Origin: Phallusia fumigata
Lineage: Eukaryota; Chordata; Ascidiacea; Phlebobranchia; Ascidiidae
Length of the DNA: 23,809 nt
Assembly: GCA_008931825.1 (NCBI GenBank)
Contig: QXVZ01012247.1
Coordinates: 1-23,809, forward strand
Direction: 5' to 3'
Shown here one piece after another: positions 8,901 to 20,900 of the stretch (the stretch's first letter is position 1; each line of letters begins with the position of its first letter). The notes beneath the pieces were generated by a model. That model did not search any database and was not told the DNA's origin. It was given only the letters and a program-made list of their open reading frames with translations. A program made the position numbers and the translations under genes.

Positions 8901-11900
8901 AACCAGCTTTAAATGTGCAATCCCAGAACCGGATTTTAACGAAAGGAAATTGCTAGACTTATGTAGTTTAGGTCATTTTTACATTTCCAGCTATTTTTTT
9001 AAACTAATATAAATTTAAAAACTTTTTCACAAAGTAGAAATCACTTAACGCCCATCGGCGAATGTTGTTGAGGCTTTATTTCACAAACAGTGTTATGTTA
9101 CCGTCGCTTGAGCGCGTAGGCGAGAGTGGAAGCTTACCTGGTAGATGCGACCGGTACGGTGTTCTTTGTTTGCTGAAACATAAGAGAACAATGGTTGCTC
9201 GAGGTTATAAAGCGCAGCGACCAACTTATTACCCGAACACGGTAACTCAATATTTATTCACAACCCTTGTGCAAACCTACTGAGCGGGAAATCGCTTGGT
9301 AAAGCAGTATTTTCTATTAATGTAATTTAGCAGCGAATAGCAAAATGCAGCGTGAAGTCTAAAGCGAACATGCCAGCGCGTTGTGAAATATAGCGCCAAG
9401 TTCTTCGTCGAAAATCCTGTTTAAATGCAACTTATTAAGGCATGATTTGAATTAATAAGGTGATCGCTTACAACCTTACCTCCGATGCTTCCATGTCCCA
9501 AATTGTACCTCGCTGACAAGACGTGAAATAAAATAAAGACAGAAAGCTGAGTAAAGCGGAAATAAACAGGTCAAAGAAAAAGATTACAAAAAGCTACGCT
9601 ATACCTCAAAACTACTAGGCTTATAAACAGAACCGCGGCACAGGCAACAAATACAACGCCTCGCACCGTTTGCCTAAAAAACGGAAGCATAGCCGTTCTC
9701 ACCGGCTTTGGTTTTAAGATATCATCAAAGAAGTCTCCCCACTGCGTGTTCGTGAAATCTTCCAGACTGGAGCTTCTTTGCTGCACAACGTCATGTACAA
9801 AGTTGTGTGATGAAATCAAGAAAACAATTGCCGGAGGATGTAACCATTAACATAACCTAACACACTCATGGCCACACACAGGCCGTCGCGACACGAAAAG
9901 AGTACACTCAAACGACATTACCGGACTTGCTAACTTCTCCATGGCAACGGACGTTACGTCATGCGCATGCATCAATCCAACTTGACTCAACTTTCCAGCT
10001 AGCATTCCTTTCTGTCGACTTTCGATAGGTATTGCCGCTACAATCAGACCACCGTCTTGGACTAAGGCATCACATTCCGAGGTTAATCGTTATTGCGCGA
10101 ATGGACAACGAAAACCGTGTCCGATTACAAATTATACGACCTGTTGTCCTGCGCTTTGCTGAGAAACCGAGCGTGAAACAGTCCCAGCATCAGGGGCCGT
10201 TTGACGCATTCACAGAGCAAGAAGTGCTTACTGTTGTGCTGGAATCAAAGGGCACAACCTGACACAGTAGCGCGTGGCCTTGTTCAAGAAGGGTTAATTA
10301 CGCCTTAATGATCAAAACAGAAGAGTGGCGGTCGCGTGGCGCAATACGCAGCCCCCTGGTGAAGTAGATGCATCTGGACGAGTACGGTTGTTCAAAGAGC
10401 ACGAGTGCGTCTGCGGTCAACTCGTTTTTCGCAACTTCCGTGAAAGTGCGCAGATATTGCTTTTGTACAGCAAGAAAAGCGCGGATACACAGAGGCGTGT
10501 TTCAAGAATACAGCAACAAAGGCAACACCGCCACACTGCGACAACAATGTTGGGCGGTCCGCATACATGTTGCAAACTACATGCTGCACTTTTCAATTCT
10601 CAACTTCTCAGGCTAATAAGAAAATTTCTAACGACCAAACAAAAAACTAATTGGGTAAAAAAAATCACAATATTTAATGAGAAAGCTTGTGTCACGAACA
10701 AAGAAACTTAAGTGAGCTGCTACTCTCCCCTTTTTGTGAAAGCAAATAGCAGTCACAGTATCAAGTGCAAACTTTAAACAACGCGCTTTAATCGATCGCC
10801 GCACAAGCTCGCTTTCTCACAGCGACATTCACACGCGAAGGAACTTCAAAGGCCGGCGCCGGCTGGGGAGGCACTCGGGCAAAGCAAACAACACGGACCT
10901 CCACTTTCACCGCTCCAAATATAGGAAAAGGTCAGTGATATCGCGAAGGGGCGAAATGGCGCGTGTGTAACTGACAGGGGGAGGCACTGGGGTTGATGCA
11001 CACACAGAAACACAAACTCTGATGAAACGGGACATTAACCAAAATGTTTTTCTGGGTTAACCGCTGGAAAGAATACAATGTTTTTCATGCATGCAGGTAA
11101 CGGCCTCAGCCTGAATGAGATCAACTTTTGACGTGGCTGTTCCACGAAAACAGGCGACTTCCTTAAACGAGGTTACCCCAACTGTTTTGAATGCTTGCAA
11201 ACAGTGTGCACGAAATGTTGGCAAGCAAAGATAAACGTGCTGATGTGGTCGTGTCCAAACAAGCACGTGAAATACGACGAAAAGGGTTTTTGACAATCCT
11301 GGACTAATTTTGGCACGGTAGGATACGATTCGTGCATGAACATTAAACTTACAATTCCTGGCACATAAGATTGATCGGTGTTAGGTCTGTGAACTACTCG
11401 ACGGCGACGAGGCTTCTCGGGGGCGTTCAAGTTAAGTTTTATCTGCAGGAGTGATAGAGATGGAGAAGGAAATAAAAGAATAAGAAAACGGCAAAAATAA
11501 GTGTAGGAAAGGCAGAGAAATTTTCTATTCCGAAGAAGTGCGCACACATACCCTCAAAAATGGTCTAAAAACACTCAGTATCCTTGGGGCATGCGACAAG
11601 CGGGTTAGGTTACAACTTACCGGTTTGTTCTCTACCACATAAGGTTCAGCAGGCTGGTAATCGGTGATTCGGCCAACTTTTTTCGGTTTCTCGATCTCCA
11701 TGGACGCGTGATGCTGAACCATCCTATCACTGAGCGATAATAACAAAACACTCAGCACAGGTCAATGGTTTAAGTACCATACCGTCTGCATGATTTATTT
11801 GACAACATGAATGCTGTAATAGACCCCGCGAGGTTGCGCAAACCAATTAAAACATATGACCTACATATAGCGTGCCATTAGTTAACATCAGGACAGAACA

Positions 11901-14900
11901 TATGCATTAAAAAGGCGACCAAAATGTGTTGTGTCTTAAAAGAAGAAATTTACAAATCACATTACATGCAATACGAAACTCACTTTTCGGTCATTAAACG
12001 TAAAAAAACTTCTATTTGACTGACCATTGGTATAAAAACAGGTAACAGCGATAAGGCTGCCAGTACAAAAATGCCACCCACGTCACAAACTAATACTAAG
12101 CGTGTCGGGTTTAAACCCTTGTGATCTGCATGTGTACAATTCTTCCACATGACTGATGCATTTATGGTTTCGTCCTGCTCGCAGTAACTTTTAAGTTAAG
12201 CCTATTAACTTACTTCACCGGTGTAACGTCGTTTGCGGAGGAGGAATTTCCGTCATCCACATCTTAACAGAGAAAACACTTAGTTATGGTTTAGTGGTTT
12301 GAGTCGATTAGCGCAAAAATATTCTCACAGGATTCGGCAAATTTGGTTGCAAATGGAATAGTTCAAGCATCAGAAAGTATACACATTAGTTTGCACAACT
12401 TTCTAAACCGCTTTATGTCAAAATTCCATTACCTTTTCGGTTCGCCATATTTAACCTTTCAGCGCTTTAAATTACACGGTTGAATGCATCAACAGCAAAA
12501 CAGAGGGGTTTCAGTCCAACCCACTCTAAACCCCAATAATTTACCACAGAAACCATCAAAGGTTTGCAGGAATCTACGCAATATCCTTCGTTCTTTAACT
12601 AAAACACCAGGCGCTAAAAAGACCAAAATTGGTTGTGTGGTTGTTATGGTGCAGTGGGGATGATGAAGCGAAGCCGAGGGAGAAATTTTTGGGAAGCGCA
12701 ATAACATTATGGCGGAAACCGNAAAAATCCTTCCAAAAGTCATGCTGATATCAACACCATGCAAAATGAGTGAGAATTAGAATGGTCTTTAAATTACTTG
12801 TTACCTTTTGTATTTTCTACAGATCTAAGCTTTGCAAGTTCACCATTAGTATCATGCATTAGCACAGCAGCATCAGAATGTAAAAGCTGAAGGGAAAGGT
12901 CTTTTTCAAAAGCAATTAATTGAGAATTGTGGTACTGGTCATTCTTCACTCCATGCAAGTTATTATTGTTTGAATTTTGGGGTTCATTTAGATCGTCATC
13001 AGTAAAGTCATCGATATCATCATCGGTGTAGGCACGCTCATCAAGGTCGGAATGTGATAAATACTGTTGGTTGTCATCCTTGTCAGAGTTGAGTGGAACC
13101 AAAACAGGCACATGAGGCTCTGGTGCATGGAAAGAATTTTCATCAACAGAAACTTCATTATGAAAAGGTTCTGTAGACTCTAACTGAATGATAGCAGGTT
13201 CAATCGGTGGAATTTCAGGTTTTTGACTTGACCCATGTAAATTATCCACAGATTGTGTTGTTTCACTGGCCTGTGGTTTATGGGCCTGATCATCTTGGTG
13301 CACAGTGGATGACTGAGGTAGTTCAGTAACATCATCGACAGGGAACAGTTCTTGGAAACATTCAATTCCACTGTCTTGTGATATGTGCACAGGTTTAACC
13401 TTTTCAGACGGTTCATCAACAATAGCTGTTGTGTCAAGTGGATTTGTTGACTGCTTCTTGGAACTAAAATTGACACTTCTGTATTTGGGTTTTTTAGAAC
13501 GTGATGTGAATGGCTGTAGACCACCTCCTAATGATAGAGCATCAATTCAAATTGTGAAAAGAATGCAAGAATGTAAAGGTTTATGGCTGTGTATTACACA
13601 TTAGATGAAATAATTTGAAAATTAAAGGCAATTAGTGTTTGTTTGTTTGATGATAACATTGCGCACAAAAGTCATTAATTAAGCCAAGTACTTCTAAAGC
13701 TAAGTAGCACTTAATGGTAGCATTTGAGCTGACACAAATTTGCTGACGTTTTTGTTACTGTATGTTTGCCCAATGCCAGCATGCTGTGACATTTGAAGTG
13801 ACCAATAAAGCACCTGTTGTCTCCATTAAGCACCCACACAAAATATGAATTTAGAAGCAACCGTGGACACCTAACTAACATTCGCATCCAAAGCCGTTCA
13901 TGCATAGTAAAAAGACATAGTTTGTGAATGCAGAATGCCTTATAAAGAGATGTACATACCTATTGAATACATTTCTGTACTTGTGTTGATTATGGATAAC
14001 AGAAGATCAAATGCATATCATTACATCAGACAAAATTAATGCATTATGCAACCATTATGCATTCTCATCTTGANAAGCTGTGAAAACTGGTTTGGTATGT
14101 TCAGGGGGCAAATGCAGAAACTTCACTAGCAGGGTTGAGGCTGTTTTAATCATGTTCATGATTTGTATTGTTGTTAAAAAACAAACTGTTAATGAATCAA
14201 AACCAACATTCTTACTGGGTTCGATAAATTTCCTCATCAGCCAGTGGTTCAATAAACTGACTCAACATACTTTGATGAAGAAAAACTCTAACAAGTGAAC
14301 GAACAACTTGTGGTCGATTTCTGATACCACATACTGTGGACATAATATTTGGCCATGATGCAGAGACAGGCTGTGGAAAAAGATTATTGTCAGTATCTCT
14401 TTTAACTAATATTACAAAATTACTTATACACAACTTTTACCTCCACATTTACTGAAGACACTAACAGTTGAAGAAGCTCATTGTACACATGCGAAGGAAA
14501 AACATGATCTTTAAGATAAACTATTTTTAAACGAATGGAACCAAAATCTTCCTTTACTCCATTTCCAGTTGTTTTCCCAGAACGAGCATTTAACAAATAC
14601 CTACATACCCAAAAAGCTTTATAAAATGTTGCAAATTATGCATGTATCAAACTTACCATCCAGCATGACACTTCATATCAATCAGAGATGATAACGGAAT
14701 TTTAACTTCACCAAGAAATTCATCCCCCAAAGTTCCTGAACTGTATACCGCAACTCTGTGAAAAACATTCTGCATTTATGGAAAACACCTTTAATGTCAG
14801 AAATAAAACAATAGACAAAACTTGCACATTAATTTCCATGTCATTTGACAGTTTAAATCAAAGTAATTAAAAATATCACTTTAATGTTAATGCTGTCCAG

Positions 14901-17900
14901 TGCTCTTGGTCAGCCACTTTCATTTCATTTCCGCCCAATGTTAAATCGAACCAAGACCTTCGAAGGTTGTTGTTTTTGTTCAACTATAAAAACACATAAT
15001 TTTCGAGTCTTAATTCATGTTCATGACAAGTTCAGATGTTTTTGAATCTCTAATTGCTGTTTAATTGCTCCACTACAGGATTTACTAGCAATTATCAGAT
15101 ATTTGTCACAGAACAAACGTATTGGGTCAATTAACTTACCTCAAAGACAAATTCGTCATCAAAGTGTGGATTGGTAGTGGCTTTTCGAACGCGAGTTTTT
15201 TTCTGTTCATTTCTGTGGGTTCCTTGTAGTGATACTGTGACATAGGGGTCACAATTTCCACCGCTAATTAACAAGCCAGAACATTCCGGTATTCTACATG
15301 GTGCACATATAAATTTAGACAATGAATAAGTTCAACTCACACAAGTTTTCACAGAATTACCTCACAGTAAGTTTATGCCCATCTTCAACATTTAGACCCA
15401 GAGACTGGTAATGACTAAATTTAACATCAACATACACTTGACCCTGCAAACAATAAATATGTCAAGTTACAAGATCTTTAAAATGTCTCTACACATGAAA
15501 TAATGATCATATTAGAGGTGTACAGTGCAATCTTGGAATATTTTTCACAACATTTCCAACATTTAAATCTTGCAGCATACATATTTGACATAATGTATGG
15601 AAAATATTTCTTGTTTGTGATAAGTTNCTTTTGTTACTGTATGTTTGCCCAATGCCAGCATGCTGTGACATTTGAAGTGACCAATAAAGCACCTGTTGTC
15701 TCCATTAAGCACCCACACAAAATATGAATTTAGAAGCAACCACGGACACCTAACTAACATTCGCATCCAAAGCCGTTCATGCATAGTAAAAAGACATAGT
15801 TTGTGAATGCAGAATGCCTTATAAAGAGATGTACATACCTATTGAATACATTTCTGTACTTGTGTTGATTATGGATAACAGAAGATCAAATGCATATCAT
15901 TACATCAGACAAAATTAATGCATTATGCAACCATTATGCATTCTCATCTTGAAATAGAAATTAAGAATGAAACTGTGTCTAATACGAGTAGAAAAACATA
16001 AAACGTTACAAAAAGAAATTTAGAACAAACTTCTAAACTGAACCTAAAGTATAAAAATTTCTGCATCACAAAACCACCTGCCAGGAAAGTATTACAACGT
16101 ATCGAAATCCTAATGCTTGAAATGTCCCTTGATCGCTTAAATGATGTCAGTCCATACCATAATTGCCCCGTTTATCACATGCCGTACATAACCGATGGCT
16201 CATTCTGCACTTAACTCACACTGTAGACTTAGCCTGTTCCAAAGTCGGAGAAACTTCGTCTGCTTAACGTCATTTCTGAACACGTTTAAATGACAGCTGT
16301 GTCGTTCAACATTGACTGAGCAAACGAAATAACTCAGACGAAAGCCTTGCGACACACAAAGTTCGGCGATCACGCCTGGCGCGCTATGTCAACTGCAAAT
16401 TATACGCAGCGCGAACTTCTTTCACTGTCACCGTTGTAAAAAGCTGAACAAGGAAGAAGGCTGCAATTAAAACTGTCTCTCGCCGCTGCAGCCAATTTCC
16501 GATGGATAACTGCCTACGGTGTCTCGGGACGCATCGAAACAAACTGCCAATTAAAATGTTTACTGTACAGTAGCCGTGACTAATCCATCGTCGGTGAGTA
16601 GCGCCATGGAATTTTCTTCGAGCGCCTGCTTATAATTAGTTTTTCCACATAAGACGCCATGTAAAGAACCAACAAAGTGGGACATGCAGGCCGTGTGACA
16701 GTTCACGGAAGACGTCGACAAAAAAGGAAACAACAGATGCTGACACAGGCAACGTATCTACAGGTGACACATACCATGTATGGTAACAACTATTGAGAAA
16801 CGAAATGAAGTTAAGCTCTCTACAACACAAACTACACTTTCCCTCCACAAATGCTTACTACTGTGATAATCCATGACATTCCATACACACTGTTACTTCT
16901 AAAATCTACGCGTTTAATTACCCCAAAGTTTTGGTGCTTCACTGGCTTTTGGGGAAACCGATTCGATGAATTCTTCCTCCATTTTTGCAACTGTGGAGTT
17001 TAGCGTGTTGACGAGCATATCGAGTTCTTGTTCTCGCCGTTGCCCAAATGTCATATCCCGCCAATTTTGACGAAGTCCACTTTTCTGTGCCATGTGCAGC
17101 CACGACAGATGTACCACCCGCTCTACGTACAATTAAGTTAGGGCCAGTTGACCGCAACATCCAACTAGCAATGATACAGATCGATGAATCTGAATGGGCG
17201 CTAATACAACATTGCGTTCTTTCCCGAGGTTTTATGGCACTGGGCAACGAATGTCATTCAATCAATGCCGGGCTTTCAGTCGTTAAAGCAGCAAAAGGTC
17301 GCTAAGCCCTCGACTATCCTTGGTGTTTTGAACGTGTTTGACCGGTGCCCATACAGGGCCGACGATAGGATATGTCAACAAGCTTTGTTGACATAACAAA
17401 ACCGCTAACTTAGAGAAAACCTTCCAAACCATCCTTCACGTCAGCACCGCGTTATGCAGTCAACATAATTTTCCATGTGTACAGCATATAGAAATTTGAG
17501 TGCACAGCTGTACCTGCTTCTAAATGCCTGCCGCATTGAAACGCCCACAGGGACTTATTTCTGATTTCGCACCGCGGGCGTCCACCTACGAAGTATCAGA
17601 AAGTGCTTGCAAGCAGGTGGGTTGATCAATATTGAAATTGCTGCAACGCAACGAAGCAAAACGCGACATAGGGGCATGCGAAAAACGCACAGCAAATGTT
17701 GAAAGGTCACCAAAATCGCAAACAGCTTCGGCTTCGATCTTACCTTCGTAAAGCTAAGTAACGTGGGAGAAGGGGGCTATTGCAAACTTTTCATTGAAGT
17801 GGAACGCAGTGCGATAGGCCTGTTTACCGGTTAATGATTAAACGTCAGCCATCGCTTTTCGACCTATTATCCTGAGCGACAGTTAGGTGATATCCTGTTT

Positions 17901-20900
17901 ACAGCGGAAATTATGTCACGTTATCAAATAGGCTTTGTAGTCCAATGAGTTATTTGCGATGTTACAACGCAATAATTTAACCATTATAAAATATATTTTT
18001 TTCCAACCTGAGAGTAAAAACGTGTAACACACCCAAATAATTTAAACAAGTCTAACACAACTGTTAACCCGCCACCAACGAATACTAAACTTCTGCCAGT
18101 TCACCATTACCTTTGCAGCTAACTAAAGTAGACAAACTATTGCGAAGCCACCCTCAAGTGAGAATTGTTATCATAACTGCTCACCAAGCCGCCATCATAC
18201 TCTGATCGATAGCACGACACTTGACACAGCCGCTAATAGCAGTGACACCAACTCCATGAAAAGCCGTTTAAAAGTATTGTTCGTTTGAAACAAACCAATG
18301 ACAGGACACAACTTTATGGGCTATAAACAGTTGGACATGTTTGAAAAGCGTCAACTTGTTTAAAATCTGCAGACAGTAGGCATTTACCACCACCACTATG
18401 ATTGATTTTTAAATCTTTTGTGCAGATTTAATTTGAAAATGCCTAAACCTGAAATGGGAGCAATATTAAAATTGGTTAAATTTGCTTTGGTTTTTTAAAC
18501 TTTTTAAAAAACTGAGAGTCCTAAAATGGGGACAGAAACTACACTTCTAAAAACCATCCAATGCACACCATCTCTGCAAGAAGCTGTGATTTGCTACAAA
18601 AAACAACTAATTTTCTAACCAAACTTTACAGCAAACCAATGTACTATGTCATTTCACAAAAAGCCAACCTACAAAAGCACATCTATCTGCACAAATTGCA
18701 CCCTTCAGCAGCAAATTACATTCAACTGATTGCAATTCAGCTTTATACCAGGTAACCCATCAAGTAGTACCTTTAGGGAATTCCTTTTCCAGTAGATTGT
18801 TTTCAGGGAGAGTGGGAATTGGTGGAGTTTGAGAGGGTTTAGGCCCGACTATAGGTTTCAGCTGTGGCTTTGGAGCGGTTGGAGGTTTGACATGAAATGT
18901 AATCTTTTTGGCTTTGAAACCACCAGAAGGAGGTGTTAAGGAGTGAAATGGTTTGGCAGCAAAAAATTTTACATCAACAGGAGGTGGTGACGTCTGTTCG
19001 CCAGTTGTTTCTTTTATTCCTACAGGGCTCAATGGGTTATCAGTTTCTAAGCCTGTAGTAAGGCTCTCCCTATTAGAGTCACTTGAAAGTGATGAAGAAG
19101 TTGATTTGGTGGAAGATCGAGACAGGCGTAACTGTTGCAGTTCATCTTCAATAACATCATTTTTATTTTTGCTTTCCCAAGTGGTTTGTTGCAATGCTTC
19201 TAGCTTTGCTTTTACAAGCCCTGATTGTTTTTGCTTGTAGTTAAGTGCTGGTAATTGTTTGCCTTGATCACCATCTTTGCTTTCAAACCAAGTCTTTTTC
19301 TGGGTAAACAGTTTTTTCTTTTTTTCTGTCAAAGAACTAGTAGCCATAACATTGGAAACAAATATCTCAGAATCATTTTGTACAGTAACTGAAACTTTAC
19401 TAACAGTTGTTATCTGATCTTTTAATTTAGCAGTTTCTTCATCTGATAAAAATGCATCAGGGTTTGATTGCTTTGTCTCCTTGCTTTCAATACCAATTTC
19501 ACTGTGATTATCTGCAATTTTTTCTTCTTCCAGAATAACCCTTTCAAGTGGTGTGCATACTTTATCCACCATTTCCTTTTTTACATTTGGTGCATTTAGA
19601 GAAACAGTTGTGGTAGCAATATTGATCACATTGTCATTTTTCTTTTCTTCCTCACTTTCTTGTGCCTCACTTTCGTCTAGTAAACTTGAAGTTTCTGGAG
19701 AAACAGTAACAATCTTTTTTTCCTCATTTAAACTAGGTTTAACGATGGCATCAAAAGTAGAATCAGACTTGGTGCTACCCTCATCATCGTTTGTTTCAAC
19801 CTTGATTGTTTCTGATTCTATACAAATGTTTGTCCAAATCTTATCTTCATGCACATCGTTTATTTCCATCTGTTCAAGGGAATTACCTTCTTGCTGGTTT
19901 AGAGTTGTCTTTGTGACATCAACTGGAACAATTACTGTGTCACAATTACCCAGATCTGATTTTGGCAATACATTTTCTTCATTGGTACTGTCATTTTCAT
20001 CAGAGTTTCTTTCATCATTGGGATTGTCATCTTTGATGACCACTAAGTTCTCAGAGACTTCCTCTATTAGATCTTCATTGTAAGGCAAGATATCAACTGA
20101 AATTTCACTTTCCAAGGTTTCAGCAAAAGAAACAGATTTTTTGACAGCATCTGAAATTTGTGGTGAATTATCAATACTTCTACTTTCAACCTCATTAGAA
20201 TTTTGTTCAGAGTGAATTGAATCAGAGACATCTCTATCATTTCCCACCAAATCGGGTAACGGATCAAGCAACACCTCAGGTGGGGGTGGTGGTGGAAACT
20301 CGCTTTCATCTTCTATCTCATTGCTTTCACTTGTATTTACAACTTCCTGAACATTTTCATTAGTTGTAGATTTGCTGTAAGAAAAGTTACTTTCATACAA
20401 ATAAATTTCCTCAGTAGCTGTTGTCGACACATAAACATTGGACAACACTTCCACTGGAGTATAACTGAAGTTTTCAACAGCTGTTGTGTGGTCATAAGTT
20501 TGTTGATCATCTGGCATTTCAACCCTTAAACCTATCTCTTCATTCGCTTTATGAGTTTCTTTTACAGTATCCTGCACCGTGGGGCCAGTAAAATTATTCT
20601 CAGGTTCTTCTGGAGTAGTGATCTCACTTACATCTATAGTATCAGCAACAGCACTTGCTTTAAATTCTTTTTCATCTGATACTTCATCTTCTTTTAGCAA
20701 TACATTTTTGTCAACTAAAGTGTCAATAGGTTCGGGCTCAACGTGTTCTTCAGAACTAGATTCAACCTCTTCAGAGAAGTTACCATTTTGAACAGACTCA
20801 TTGAATGACAGCTGTCGAACTACAGATTTTTCCTGACATTCACTTTGACTATCATTGAACTGATTTTGAACAACCACCTCTTGTTTTACATGACTGTCCA

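Larger units (their letters stand above)
15953..18770. promoter_or_regulatory. SORBS: SORBS intron 1 with CpG-rich block around exon 1b
   Basis: From about 16150 to 18250 CpG dinucleotides are frequent, while sequence on both sides (12800-15950 and 18300-22560) is AT-rich and CpG-poor. Exon 1b lies inside this block. The pattern fits an unmethylated alternative promoter, though no TATA box is placed convincingly. Apart from exon 1b and the inverted repeat at 17371 I see no other feature. Confidence 0.4.

Noticed and set aside
9571..9819. Minus-strand ORF with an apparent transmembrane helix ([17 protein letters not shown])
   Set aside because: The open frame is SORBS exon 9780-9703 read through its donor (CCG followed by GTGAGA) into the intron. 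The hydrophobic part is intron sequence, and splicing at this donor continues the SORBS frame.
10325..10711. Plus-strand 128-codon ORF within a SORBS intron
   Set aside because: No domain, no splice or promoter context, and overlapping open frames on both strands suggest chance in a CpG-rich intron.
10915..10925. CCAAATATAGG as an SRF CArG box in a SORBS intron
   Set aside because: It has seven A/T bases between CC and GG instead of six, so it does not fit the 10-bp consensus.
13711..13905. ORF repeated at 15563-15784 ([10 protein letters not shown]...), looking like a repeated gene or domestic repeat
   Set aside because: Both lie in the 324-bp contig overlap. The repeat is an assembly effect and neither copy has splice or domain support.
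17048..17305. Plus-strand 85-codon ORF
   Set aside because: It overlaps exon 1b in antisense, has no recognisable domain, and exon 1b has phase-matched splice support.
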